Assembly (NCBI RefSeq): GCF_010669305.1 | Contig: NZ_CP048649.1 | Coordinates: 2,790,001 to 2,854,000 of the forward strand | Source: Aminipila butyrica | GTDB taxonomy: Bacteria; Bacillota; Clostridia; Peptostreptococcales; Anaerovoracaceae | Reading direction: 5' to 3' | DNA: 64,000 nucleotides | Part shown: piece by piece, positions 32,421-41,271 of the stretch | Position numbering within the stretch: position 1 is the stretch's first letter | Layout: each line of letters starts with the position of its first letter | Translations under genes and position numbers: made by a program | The notes under the pieces: generated by a model | Told to the model about the DNA's origin: nothing | The model's input: only the letters and a program-made list of their open reading frames with translations | Database searches by the model: none

Positions 32421-33194
32421 TTACCATACAGGGGAAGTAACAGATAGCGGATTTTGTCCCATACCTCTTAATACACTTAACCCAACTTCTCTGGCTTCCA
32501 ATACAGCTTGTCTCACCGCTCCTGCATCGCCTGTAAAAGTAACAATAATTTCACTAGAGAAGCAAGTACCTTGTGAAGGGCTTGCATAAGTTACAATGTC
32601 AACATTTGCGGTCTTGAGTGCCACATCCGCCATTAGCATACCAACGGCAGCCGGCGCGCCTACTGTGATGCCGAAGGCCTTGCCTACCGGCGCACTAAAT
32701 GCTTTTTCCAATGCGAAGCTTGCTCTTGCCGTATAGTGCAATTCGATGTGTCCAGCATCACAGCCATACACATTTCCAAAATTCTCTTCTAATTCACCGA
32801 GCATAATTTCTACCGCTCTTCTTGAATCAGATACATCCTCTGAAGCAAAAATAATGGTACTCCCATGCCCTGCACCCCCCTTTGTATCTCTGGCAAATTC
32901 AACTGAGGCGATAATCGAGTTGGTGGCTTTTACTGCTGTGTCCGCAGACATAACGTGGGGAGCACCACCGGTTCTGGAACTTACGATTCCAATAGATCTG
33001 TACTTCGGATCCAACTTAATCCTTTCACGCAAATTTGCATCTAAATTTGCAATAACCAGTCCAACTGTATCCCCTATGCCAGCTCCTACAAATTCCGTCA
33101 GGCTGCAGGTACCACTATTCCCTGTCGGCCCAGCGGTACTGCTGCCATTTGTTTCTACAGCTTCCATAATCTTTTTTAAAAGATCGCTTTCCAT
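32421..33194 (-). CDS. BMC-T trimeric tandem shell protein (PduB type)
   Basis: 257 residues. A short N-terminal tail is followed by two BMC domains in tandem: the first with GLVIANLDANLRERI..., AADTAVKATN-like SADTAVKATNSIIASVEF, and the second with AFGITVGAPAAVGMLMADVALKTANVDIV and IIVTFTGDAGAVRQAV. It has the PduB arrangement with FVGAGIGDTVGLVI near the start. Trimers of this type may gate larger pores. The start at 33194 follows GTGGAGGTAAAAGT. It is the first gene of the BMC operon. Confidence 0.93.
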   Translation of the reverse strand: MESDLLKKIMEAVETNGSSTAGPTGNSGTCSLTEFVGAGIGDTVGLVIANLDANLRERIKLDPKYRSIGIVSSRTGGAPHVMSADTAVKATNSIIASVEFARDTKGGAGHGSTIIFASEDVSDSRRAVEIMLGELEENFGNVYGCDAGHIELHYTARASFALEKAFSAPVGKAFGITVGAPAAVGMLMADVALKTANVDIVTYASPSQGTCFSSEIIVTFTGDAGAVRQAVLEAREVGLSVLRGMGQNPLSVTSPVW

Positions 33195-33491
33195 ACTTTT
33201 ACCTCCACTTAAATTTGTAATTTTGGATAATCTAGCGTTTAGGCTTAGTTTACTCCACAATAAAAAGTATTTATTTCATAAAATTCACGAGTAATAGAAA
33301 TAATACCACTCAGGAAATTGTACTTTTTCCACCTCAAAATTTTCCATAAGCCTGACGATTCCTTATCTGTAAGGGATTTTAGAAATAAGTTAACAGAAAA
33401 TTTACAATTGTAAATACCTGTCCATTTGTTATATGATAGCACTATAACAATAATTATTCGTCTATACACGTTCAGTATAGGAGGTATCGAT
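33195..33491. promoter_or_regulatory. Divergent control region of the BMC operon and its two-component system
   Basis: 297 bases between the divergent PduB-type and kinase genes. It has a perfect 14-bp palindrome TTTACAATTGTAAA (33401-33414). A plus-strand promoter candidate for the kinase has -35 TTGTAA (33407-33412) and -10 TATATG (33430-33435) with a 17-bp spacer, overlapping the palindrome. I see no good -35 for the BMC operon itself, which fits a promoter that needs the AraC-type regulator. The region is AT-rich. Confidence 0.5.
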
Positions 33492-34703
33492 ATGCAAGAC
33501 TTCATCGGTAAATCATTGGAAGATATTCTTGATAAAGACGAATTTATGGCCGTTCAGGATGAACTGTCAAATTTACTTCAATTCTCCGTAATTACAGTAA
33601 ATACAGGAGGGATTCCGATTGGACATTGGAATAATTTTACTGATTTTTGTCGCCTTATTCGCAGTTCTGAAAAGGGATATAAAAACTGCATAGAGTGTGA
33701 CCGGGTAGCAAGTCTTCAAGCCGTCAAGCTAGGTGTCCCCCAAAGTTATATATGTCACTGTGGTCTTAGAGATTGTGCTGCTCCCATCATTGTTGAAGGG
33801 CAGCATCTAGGCAGTGTACTTGGCGGACAAGCCGTCACTTCCGAAGAAGAAAGAAATAACATTGATGTTGATAGGCTTTCTGAGCAATTTAGCATTTCTA
33901 AGGAAAAGTTAAATGACGCCATTGCCAAGCTGGAAGTTGTTTCCGAAGAGTATCTGCAAAGATGTATGAAGTTTTATAGTTTCATGGGGACATATCTGGC
34001 GGAAATAAGCATAAAAAAACTTACCCAGGAATCCTTGGCTAAGGAAACTAGTGAAAACTTTAAATTACTTCAATTAGTTAAAGAGCAGGAACTAAAGCGC
34101 ATGAAAGCTCAAATGAATCCCCATTTTTTGTTTAATGCCCTTAATTCCATTGCTAGAACGGCATTACTTGAAAACGCCCCTAAAGCAGAGCAACTAATCT
34201 ATGAACTGTCAGACTATCTTAGATATACCATTAAAAATGTAGAAGAAATGCCAACGATTCAACTGGAACTTGATAATTTGATGCATTATATTGCCATCCA
34301 AAATACTAGATTTGGAAACCGCATCTCTTTTTCTATTACAATTGATCCGCATATACTTGAATATAAAATTCCTTCTATGACTTTACAACCTCTTGTGGAA
34401 AATGCCATTGTACACGGAGTGGAATTACTAAAGGAAGGCGGAAAGATTACTATTACAGGCAAGAAAAAAGCAAAAGAATCGAACATTTATTTTTCAATTA
34501 TGGATAATGGTGTTGGATTTCCGAATCACATCCTGCAATTATTTAATAGTAATTTAGATAAGAATGATAATACCTTGGGTTTAGGTTTATTAAATACTCA
34601 TGCAAGAATTCAACAGAAATTTGGATTTGAATATGGATTAACTATTGAGAGTGAGCCCTTTGTCTCCAATTGTGTAACCATTAAGATTCCTTGTATCACA
34701 TAA
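33492..34703 (+). CDS. Sensor histidine kinase with N-terminal PocR domain
   Basis: 403 residues, no membrane segment. Residues 10-180 form a PocR-type ligand domain with clustered Cys (C53, C66, C69, C88, C90, C95; motifs CIECD, CHCGLRDC). PocR domains are thought to bind small diols such as 1,2-propanediol. A helical linker leads to a LytS/YesM-type kinase: H211 in MNPHFLFNALNSI, N box LVENAIVHG, G box GLGLLNTHARI. The signal is probably the BMC substrate inside the cell. AGGAGG precedes the ATG at 33492. The partner response regulator follows after 24 bp. Confidence 0.92.
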   Translation: MQDFIGKSLEDILDKDEFMAVQDELSNLLQFSVITVNTGGIPIGHWNNFTDFCRLIRSSEKGYKNCIECDRVASLQAVKLGVPQSYICHCGLRDCAAPIIVEGQHLGSVLGGQAVTSEEERNNIDVDRLSEQFSISKEKLNDAIAKLEVVSEEYLQRCMKFYSFMGTYLAEISIKKLTQESLAKETSENFKLLQLVKEQELKRMKAQMNPHFLFNALNSIARTALLENAPKAEQLIYELSDYLRYTIKNVEEMPTIQLELDNLMHYIAIQNTRFGNRISFSITIDPHILEYKIPSMTLQPLVENAIVHGVELLKEGGKITITGKKKAKESNIYFSIMDNGVGFPNHILQLFNSNLDKNDNTLGLGLLNTHARIQQKFGFEYGLTIESEPFVSNCVTIKIPCIT

Positions 34704-34727
34704 AAATAAATAAAAAGGTGGGTGCTC

Positions 34728-35465
34728 ATGATGTATAAACTTTTAATTGCTGAAGATGAAGAGTTAGAAAGAATAGCGCTGAAGAAGATTATTGAGTCTA
34801 ACTTTTCCAATATTAACGTTGTTAATTCTGCTAAAAATGGAGAAGAAGCAGTCAACCTGGCTCGGACCTATATGCCGGATATTCTCTTGATTGATATTCG
34901 TATGCCCGTAAAAAATGGTATTGAAGCGCATAAACAAATAATAAAATTTCATCCTACTATTAAAACCATTATTATTACTGCTCATAGTGAGTTTGTTTAC
35001 GCACAAGAAGCTATTAAATACAATGTTTACGATTTCTTGCTAAAGCCGGTTTCGCCAAGCGTCATATGTAACTGCATTCAATCTATTATTTCTTCGACTG
35101 ATAAAATTACTACGACTGTTGAAACACCTTTTAGTCAGGAGATTATTAATCAATGTCTCAATATCATTGAATTAAATTACTTGAATGACTTAAGTTTAGC
35201 CGATATCGCACAGCAGGTTCATTTAAGTGAGAAGTATTTTAGTAGATATTTTAAATGTAAAACGGGTCATACCTTTACGCAATATGTTCAAATGCTCAAA
35301 ATTAATCGGGCAAAAACACTTTTGCTTAATCCTAATATGCCGATTTTTCGAATTGCAATGGATTTAAAATTTTCTGATTCTGCTTATTTTACAAAAGTAT
35401 TTTTTAAACATGAAGGGCTCACACCAAGACAGTACCGACAGCAATACGTATCTAATAAGTTATAA
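34728..35465 (+). CDS. Response regulator with AraC-type DNA-binding domain
   Basis: About 245 residues. The receiver domain has AEDEELERIAL, phospho-acceptor Asp near 56 (LLIDIRMPVKNG), a Thr/Ser (IIITAH) and Lys (FLLKPVS). The C-terminal AraC domain (about 145-245) has two helix-turn-helices: LSLADIAQQVHLSEKYFSRYFK and the second ending GLTPRQYRQQY. It probably activates the divergent BMC operon when the PocR kinase senses diol. Start choice: ATG at 34728 or 34731, both within range of AAGGTGG. A GTG at 34722 is less likely because it overlaps the site. Confidence 0.92.
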   Translation: MMYKLLIAEDEELERIALKKIIESNFSNINVVNSAKNGEEAVNLARTYMPDILLIDIRMPVKNGIEAHKQIIKFHPTIKTIIITAHSEFVYAQEAIKYNVYDFLLKPVSPSVICNCIQSIISSTDKITTTVETPFSQEIINQCLNIIELNYLNDLSLADIAQQVHLSEKYFSRYFKCKTGHTFTQYVQMLKINRAKTLLLNPNMPIFRIAMDLKFSDSAYFTKVFFKHEGLTPRQYRQQYVSNKL

Positions 35466-35511
35466 GTCTATTTGTTTCCCCCTAATTCACCTATATTACT
35501 TAAATCTATAA

Positions 35512-35550
35512 GAAAAAAAATAGGGCCGCCTTGCATGAGGCGGCCCTATT
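35512..35550 (-). terminator. Strong terminator of psuG
   Basis: A 12-bp perfect GC-rich stem (AATAGGGCCGCC / GGCGGCCCTATT) with an 8-nt loop, followed by T8 on the minus strand. It starts about 10 nt after the psuG stop. The plus strand lacks a T run, so the regulator gene upstream is not clearly terminated here. Confidence 0.92.
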
Positions 35551-35559
35551 AAGGCGTAA

Positions 35560-36480
35560 TTATTTAAACATCTCTCCAGCAATCTGAGCTGCCAGCTTAG
35601 CGTTATTGAATACCAGCTGAATGTTGGCGTCCAAACTTTCCCCGCCGGTAATCTCCTTAATCTTAGCCAGCAGGAATGGTGTGGTCTCTTTACCCTTGAT
35701 ACCCTTTTCTTTAGCTTCTTCCACTGCTTCTTCAATACACTTATTGATGTAAGCTGAATCCATAGCATATTCCTGTGGAATCGGGTTAGTCACCAACATG
35801 CCACCTTTCATCTCTAAATCCAGTTTGGCTGTCCAAGCATCTGCGATCTCCTTCGGTGTCTCCATGCGATAGTCCACGTCAAAGGCACTGTCTCTGGTGT
35901 AGAATGCCGGCAGCGTCTTTGTCTGATAGCCAATCACCGGAACCCCCTTCGTTTCCAGGTATTCCAAAGTCAGGCCCAAATCCAAAATAGACTTAGCTCC
36001 TGCGCAGACAACCATTACTGGCGTCATCCCCAGCTCTTCCAGGTCAGCCGAAATGTCCATAGTTACCTCTGCTCCTCGGTGAACACCGCCGATTCCTCCT
36101 GTGGCAAAGACTTTAACGCCTGCCATAGCTGCTAGAATCATCGTTGTCGCTACAGTAGTCGCACCATCTTTCTTTGCTGCCACCAGCACAGGCACGTCTC
36201 TCCGACTAGCTTTGGTCACTTCCAGGCCTTTCTTACCTAAGTAATCAATTTCCTCTGGGGTGATGCCCACCTTCAAGCGTCCCTCTATGATAGCGATCGT
36301 AGCCGGAACGGCTCCTTGATCACGGATAATCTTTTCCACTTGCAAAGCCGTTTCCACATTTTGAGGATAAGGCATGCCATGAGAAATAATAGTAGATTCC
36401 AGCGCTACCACTGGCTTACCTGCCGCTAAAGCCTCCTGCACCTCAGGGGCTACATCTAAATGTTTGTTCCATGTATTCAT
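35560..36480 (-). CDS. psuG: Pseudouridine-5'-phosphate glycosidase
   Basis: 306 residues, normal for PsuG. It splits pseudouridine 5'-phosphate into uracil and ribose 5-phosphate (reversibly). Marks are VALESTIISHGMPYPQN at the start, the conserved ATGGIGGVHRGAE and SILDLGLTLEYLET regions, and a C-terminal NPIP...ESLDANIQLVFNNA. The pseudouridine kinase psuK is not adjacent. GGAAGGTCTAAGCG precedes the ATG. It is downstream of a YfcE-type phosphodiesterase gene (44 bp), likely the same transcript, and ended by the hairpin at 35512-35550. Confidence 0.95.
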   Translation of the reverse strand: MNTWNKHLDVAPEVQEALAAGKPVVALESTIISHGMPYPQNVETALQVEKIIRDQGAVPATIAIIEGRLKVGITPEEIDYLGKKGLEVTKASRRDVPVLVAAKKDGATTVATTMILAAMAGVKVFATGGIGGVHRGAEVTMDISADLEELGMTPVMVVCAGAKSILDLGLTLEYLETKGVPVIGYQTKTLPAFYTRDSAFDVDYRMETPKEIADAWTAKLDLEMKGGMLVTNPIPQEYAMDSAYINKCIEEAVEEAKEKGIKGKETTPFLLAKIKEITGGESLDANIQLVFNNAKLAAQIAGEMFK

Positions 36481-36524
36481 TCGCTTAGACCTTCCTTTTC
36501 TTTTTGTTTTTCTTAAACAATTTG

Positions 36525-37085
36525 TTATTTTAAGTTGTATTCCATGTAATCGTTTCCTTGGAAATCCCTCCAGGTGAACCGGTTGCCTTCCAACAACATA
36601 TAGCTCTGAGGGCTATTTTCTTTCGGTATGGACACGGAACCTGGATTCATGTAAATATAGTCAATCTGACCGCCTTCTCCATAGCCTACACATTTAGGAA
36701 CATGGGTATGCCCATTGAGAAGGATGTCTCCCTTATTCAATGGGGGCAGATTGTCTGGATTGAACTGGTGACCGTGGGTAGCGTATAACATCCGACGACC
36801 CAGATAGAGGATGAAATAATCGGCTAATACTGGAAAATTCAGTACCATCTGGTCCACCTCTGCCTCACAGTTTCCCCGAACACAGAGGATTTCCCGGCTC
36901 ATGCTGTTGAGCATGGCGATGACCTTTTTCGGGTCGTAGTCCCGCGGCAAATCATTTCGGGGGCCATGGTAGAGTATATCTCCCAACAGCAATAACTTTT
37001 CTGCCCCTTCTTCTCTGTAGGCTTCTACTAGTTTCTGACAGTAGTAAGCCGAGCCGTGTATGTCCGATGCGATCATTATTTTCAT
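36525..37085 (-). CDS. yfcE: YfcE-type metallophosphodiesterase
   Basis: 186 residues. Calcineurin-like fold with metal ligands in ASDIHG, LLGDILYHGPRND, VRGNCEAE, THGHQ and GHTHVP. YfcE-type enzymes hydrolyse phosphodiesters with Mn2+; the physiological substrate is unknown. I place the start at 37085 (MKIMIASDIHG), preceded by GGAGGATTTGT. The frame extends upstream without a site. It leads a short unit with psuG. Confidence 0.92.
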   Translation of the reverse strand: MKIMIASDIHGSAYYCQKLVEAYREEGAEKLLLLGDILYHGPRNDLPRDYDPKKVIAMLNSMSREILCVRGNCEAEVDQMVLNFPVLADYFILYLGRRMLYATHGHQFNPDNLPPLNKGDILLNGHTHVPKCVGYGEGGQIDYIYMNPGSVSIPKENSPQSYMLLEGNRFTWRDFQGNDYMEYNLK

Positions 37086-37331
37086 ACAAATCCTCCTTCG
37101 CATTTCACTATCAATCCATATCCCGGAGTTCATTTTACCACAAAATGCGCTGAGTTGCACTCCTTCCATTACAAAAATCTATTTTGTTGCAAAAAAAGTG
37201 ACTGTAAGGTGCTCTTCGCTTCTATATGCTGGTCTTTAGGCTCTAGTTTTTTGATATCTCCTATAGAGAAATCCTGCTGTGGGATAGACGGGTCTGTTCA
37301 AAAACAAGTTTGCAATCGGTATTGAACTTAT
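37086..37331. other. Gap between yfcE and the tuf terminator
   Basis: With the terminator and spacer beyond it the gene-free stretch is 37086-37450 (365 bases). This part should hold the yfcE-psuG promoter, but I find no convincing -35/-10 pair. The rest is the tuf terminator and a 60-nt spacer. Confidence 0.5.
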
Positions 37332-37335
37332 CTTC

Positions 37336-37387
37336 AAAAAAGAGAAGGCCCGTAAAGTCTTTCGACTTTCGGGGCCTTCTCTTTTTA
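37336..37387 (-). terminator. Intrinsic terminator of the str operon after tuf
   Basis: A long hairpin: AAAAAGAGAAGGCC pairs with GGCCTTCTCTTTTT, with an inner AAAGTC/GACTTT stem. On the minus strand it ends in a T run. It sits about 65 nt after the tuf stop. Confidence 0.9.
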
Positions 37388-37450
37388 TTGTAGTGAAATT
37401 GCCATGAAACAATTAACTGACAATCACCTATTTTTGTTTTCAGCTAGAGC

Positions 37451-38644
37451 TTACTCGATAACGGAAGCTACAACGCCGGAACCTACTGTTCTTCCACCTT
37501 CACGAATAGCGAACCGCAGTCCTTCTTCGATAGCGATTGGTGTGATCAGTGTGATGGTCATCTGGATGTTATCTCCAGGCATGCACATCTCTGTTCCTTC
37601 TGGTAACTGTAAATCTCCTGTTACGTCTGTTGTTCTGAAATAGAACTGTGGTCTGTATCCGTTGAAGAATGGAGTGTGTCTTCCACCTTCTTCCTTCTTC
37701 AGTACATATACCTCAGAAGTGAACTTTGTGTGTGGGTGGATTGTTCCTGGTGCGCACAGTACCTGGCCTCTTTCGATTTCAGTTCTCTGTACTCCTCTCA
37801 GCAACGCTCCGATGTTATCTCCTGTTTCAGCCTGATCTAACAGCTTTCTGAACATTTCGATACCTGTTACAACTACTTTTCTTCTCTCTTCTGTCAGTCC
37901 GATGATTTCTACTTCATCGCCTACCTTCAGCATTCCTCGCTCTACTCTTCCTGTTGCTACTGTACCACGTCCTGTGATAGAGAATACGTCTTCTACCGGC
38001 ATGATGAACGGCTTGTCGTTGTCTCTCTCTGGCTCTGGAATGTAGGAGTCTACTGCTTCAAACAGTTCTACAATCTTGTCTCCCCATGGTCCTTCTGGAT
38101 TTTCTAATGCACCCAGTGCGGATCCTCTGATGATTGGTGTATCATCTCCTGGGAATTCGTATTCGTCAAGAAGCTCTCTCACTTCCATTTCTACTAAGTC
38201 TAACAGTTCTTCGTCGTCTACCATGTCACACTTGTTTAAGAATACCAGGATATACGGTACGCCTACCTGTCTGGACAGCAGAATGTGCTCTCTTGTCTGT
38301 GGCATTGGTCCGTCTGTTGCTGCACAAACCAGGATTGCTCCATCCATCTGTGCTGCTCCTGTGATCATGTTCTTTACATAGTCAGCATGTCCCGGACAGT
38401 CTACGTGTGCGTAGTGTCTGTTCGGTGTTTCATATTCTACGTGAGAAGTAGAGATCGTGATACCTCTCTCTCTTTCTTCTGGCGCCTTGTCGATCATATC
38501 AAAGTCAACCTTCTGACCTAAACCATATCTCTGGTTTAATGTCTTTGTGATGGCTGCTGTAAGTGTCGTCTTACCGTGGTCTACGTGACCTATCGTTCCG
38601 ATATTTACATGTGGCTTTGTTCTCTCAAATTTCTGCTTTGCCAT
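37451..38644 (-). CDS. tuf: Elongation factor Tu, copy 1 (str operon)
   Basis: 397 residues. GTPase that brings aminoacyl-tRNA to the ribosome. G1 is GHVDHGKT, the switch I region RGITIS, G3 DCPGHADY, G4 NKCD (here FLNKCDMVD), G5 GSALGAL. Domains 2 and 3 are complete to VVASVIE. AAAGGAGAATATATAAA precedes the ATG. It is the last gene of rpsL-rpsG-fusA-tuf and is followed by a strong terminator. The product has the same amino-acid sequence as copy 2 at 58543-59736, with a small number of silent differences. Confidence 0.98.
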   Translation of the reverse strand: MAKQKFERTKPHVNIGTIGHVDHGKTTLTAAITKTLNQRYGLGQKVDFDMIDKAPEERERGITISTSHVEYETPNRHYAHVDCPGHADYVKNMITGAAQMDGAILVCAATDGPMPQTREHILLSRQVGVPYILVFLNKCDMVDDEELLDLVEMEVRELLDEYEFPGDDTPIIRGSALGALENPEGPWGDKIVELFEAVDSYIPEPERDNDKPFIMPVEDVFSITGRGTVATGRVERGMLKVGDEVEIIGLTEERRKVVVTGIEMFRKLLDQAETGDNIGALLRGVQRTEIERGQVLCAPGTIHPHTKFTSEVYVLKKEEGGRHTPFFNGYRPQFYFRTTDVTGDLQLPEGTEMCMPGDNIQMTITLITPIAIEEGLRFAIREGGRTVGSGVVASVIE

Positions 38645-38690
38645 TTTATATATTCTCCTTTATACAAATCTAATCAATTAGATAACCGTA

Positions 38691-40754
38691 TTATTTGTTG
38701 ATCTTTTCAATCAAGCTGTCAGGCAACTTTTCAAAGTGGTCCATCTGCATAACATATACACCACGGCCCTGAGTCTTGGAACGCAGGTCTGTTGCATAAC
38801 CGAACATTTCTGAAAGCGGAACGAAACCTCTAACAGCAACGGCTCCGTTGTTCATGTCAGAACCTTCGATTCTTCCTCTTCTGGAGCTAATGTCGCCGAT
38901 TACGTCGCCCATGTAGTCTTCCGGAACGGTAACTTCAACTTTGAAGATTGGTTCCAGAAGCACCGGCTTCGCTTTCTTGCAACCTTCTCTGAATGCCATG
39001 GAAGCGGCAATCTTGAAGGCCATTTCGGAGGAGTCGACTTCGTGGTAAGAACCGTCGTACAGTTCAACGCCCACGTCTACTACATTGTATCCAGCTAGTG
39101 GACCAGTCTGCATCGCTTCCTTGACACCTTCTTCAATCTTAGGAATATATTCTCTAGGAATGGAACCGCCCACGATGGCATTTTTAAATTCAAAGCCTTC
39201 GCCTGGTTGTCTCGGATAAACACGAATCTTAACGTGACCGTACTGGCCTCGTCCACCTGACTGCTTCGCATACTTGTGATCAATGTCAGCCAGCTGAGTG
39301 ATGGTCTCCTTATAGGATACCTGTGGCTTACCAACATTCGCTTCAACCTTGAACTCTCTCAGCAATCTGTCTACAATGATTTCCAAATGAAGCTCACCCA
39401 TGCCGGCGATAATAGTCTGTCCGGTTTCCGTATTGGTGTATGTCTTAAAAGTTGGATCTTCTTCAGCCAGCTTAGCTAAAGCAATACCCATCTTTTCCTG
39501 ACCAGCCTTAGTCTTTGGCTCGATAGCGATTTCAATAACTGGATCCGGGAATTCCATGGATTCCAGAATGATTTCGTGCTTTTCATCACAGATAGTATCA
39601 CCTGTGGTGGTATCTTTGAAGCCTACAGCCGCAGCAATATCACCGGAGTAAACCTGATCGATTTCCTCTCTCTTGTTGGCGTGCATCTGTAAGATTCGGC
39701 CGATTCTTTCCTTCTTGCCCTTTGTGGAGTTGTATACATAGGAACCAGACGTAACGGTACCGGAATACACTCTAAAGAAGGCCAGCTTTCCAACAAACGG
39801 GTCTGCCATAATCTTGAAAGCCAAAGCGGAGAACGGTGCTTTATCGTCAGCCGGTCTTTCAGCTTCTTCTTCAGTTTCAGGAATGATACCCTTGATTGGC
39901 GGAATATCCACCGGAGATGGCATGTAATCGATTACTGCATCAAGCATCATCTGAACGCCCTTGTTTCTGTAAGCAGAGCCACAGGTTACAGGAATCATCA
40001 GCCCCTCAATGGTGGCTTTCCGGATGGTATCCTTAATTTCCTGCTTTGTCAGCTCTTCTCCCTCTAAGAATTTCATGGTCAGTTCTTCATCGCATTCGGC
40101 AACGGCTTCAATCATCTTTTCCCGCCATTCGTTTGCCTGTTCCAGCATATCTGCCGGAATGTCTGTAATGTCAAACTCCTTACCCAAGTCATCCTTATAT
40201 ATCTCTGCTTTCATCTCTACTAAGTCGATAATTCCAATGAAACTATCTTCAACACCGATCGGTAACTGAATAGGAACTGCGTTCGCTTTCAATCTATCCT
40301 TAACCATATCAACAACTCGGAGAAAATTGGCTCCTAAAATGTCCATCTTGTTGATGAAAATCATTCTAGGAACACCGTACTTATCAGCCTGTCTCCAAAC
40401 AGTTTCAGACTGAGGCTCTACGCCGCCCTTGGCGCACAGAACAGTTACAGCTCCGTCCAGAACTCTCAGAGAGCGTTCTACTTCCACTGTAAAGTCTACG
40501 TGTCCCGGTGTGTCGATAATATTGATTCTATGACCTTTCCATTGTGCCGTAGTAGCAGCAGAGGTTATTGTGATACCGCGTTCCTGCTCCTGCTCCATCC
40601 AGTCCATAGTAGCGCCGCCTTCATGAGTCTCCCCAATCTTGTGCGTTTTTCCTGTATAGAACAATATCCGTTCTGTTGTGGTGGTCTTACCAGCGTCAAT
40701 ATGCGCCATAATACCAATGTTTCTTGTTTTTTCTAACGTAAAAGCTCTAGGCAT
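38691..40754 (-). CDS. fusA: Elongation factor G
   Basis: 687 residues. Translocase GTPase. G1 is AHIDAGKTTT, followed by RGITITSAATT, DTPGHVDF and NKMD. Domain IV carries GGRGQYGHVKIRVYP and REGCKKAKPVLLEPI, and domain V RRGRIEGSDM. It is full length without gaps. GGGAGGG precedes the ATG. It lies 46 bp after rpsG in the str operon and 46 bp before tuf. Confidence 0.98.
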   Translation of the reverse strand: MPRAFTLEKTRNIGIMAHIDAGKTTTTERILFYTGKTHKIGETHEGGATMDWMEQEQERGITITSAATTAQWKGHRINIIDTPGHVDFTVEVERSLRVLDGAVTVLCAKGGVEPQSETVWRQADKYGVPRMIFINKMDILGANFLRVVDMVKDRLKANAVPIQLPIGVEDSFIGIIDLVEMKAEIYKDDLGKEFDITDIPADMLEQANEWREKMIEAVAECDEELTMKFLEGEELTKQEIKDTIRKATIEGLMIPVTCGSAYRNKGVQMMLDAVIDYMPSPVDIPPIKGIIPETEEEAERPADDKAPFSALAFKIMADPFVGKLAFFRVYSGTVTSGSYVYNSTKGKKERIGRILQMHANKREEIDQVYSGDIAAAVGFKDTTTGDTICDEKHEIILESMEFPDPVIEIAIEPKTKAGQEKMGIALAKLAEEDPTFKTYTNTETGQTIIAGMGELHLEIIVDRLLREFKVEANVGKPQVSYKETITQLADIDHKYAKQSGGRGQYGHVKIRVYPRQPGEGFEFKNAIVGGSIPREYIPKIEEGVKEAMQTGPLAGYNVVDVGVELYDGSYHEVDSSEMAFKIAASMAFREGCKKAKPVLLEPIFKVEVTVPEDYMGDVIGDISSRRGRIEGSDMNNGAVAVRGFVPLSEMFGYATDLRSKTQGRGVYVMQMDHFEKLPDSLIEKINK

Positions 40755-40800
40755 AATAACCCTCCCTTCTGCTATTCTTTGTTATTATTTATTTAAGAAA

Positions 40801-41271
40801 TTACCATCTGTAATGTGCAAATGCCTTATTAGCCTCTGCCATCTTGTGGGTATCTTCCTTCTTCTTTACTGATCCGCCTGTACCGTTAGCAGCATCCATC
40901 AGCTCTTTGGCCAGTCTTTCGTACATGGTCTTTTCGCCTCTGGCTCTAGTGTACTTCGTCAACCATCTCAAACCCAGTGTCTGGCGTCTTTCAGCCCGAA
41001 CTTCAATTGGAACCTGGTAGTTGGCACCGCCCACTCTTCTCGCTTTAACTTCTACAACCGGCATGATGTTGTTCATTGCTTTTTCAAATACTTCAATGGC
41101 TTCTTCCCCAGTCTGCTCCTTAATCATATCAAAAGCATTGTATACGATAGCCTGGGCTACGCCCTTCTTTCCGTCTAACATGATGCTGTTGATTAGCTTT
41201 GCGATGACTAAGTTTCCGTAAACCGGATCTGGAAGTACTTCTCTCTTTGGTGTATTACCTTTTCTTGGCAC
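40801..41271 (-). CDS. rpsG: 30S ribosomal protein S7
   Basis: 156 residues starting VPRKGNTPKRE, so the start codon is GTG at 41271. It is preceded by AAGGAGGGAAGAGAA. The frame is open further upstream (to 41385), but that part lies in a structured spacer and has no S7 similarity. S7 nucleates the 30S head and binds 16S rRNA. Typical segments are DPVYGNLVIAKLINSIM, IMPVVEVKARRVGGANYQVPIEV and RRQTLGLRWL. In E. coli S7 represses its own operon from the rpsL-rpsG spacer. Confidence 0.97.
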   Translation of the reverse strand: MPRKGNTPKREVLPDPVYGNLVIAKLINSIMLDGKKGVAQAIVYNAFDMIKEQTGEEAIEVFEKAMNNIMPVVEVKARRVGGANYQVPIEVRAERRQTLGLRWLTKYTRARGEKTMYERLAKELMDAANGTGGSVKKKEDTHKMAEANKAFAHYRW

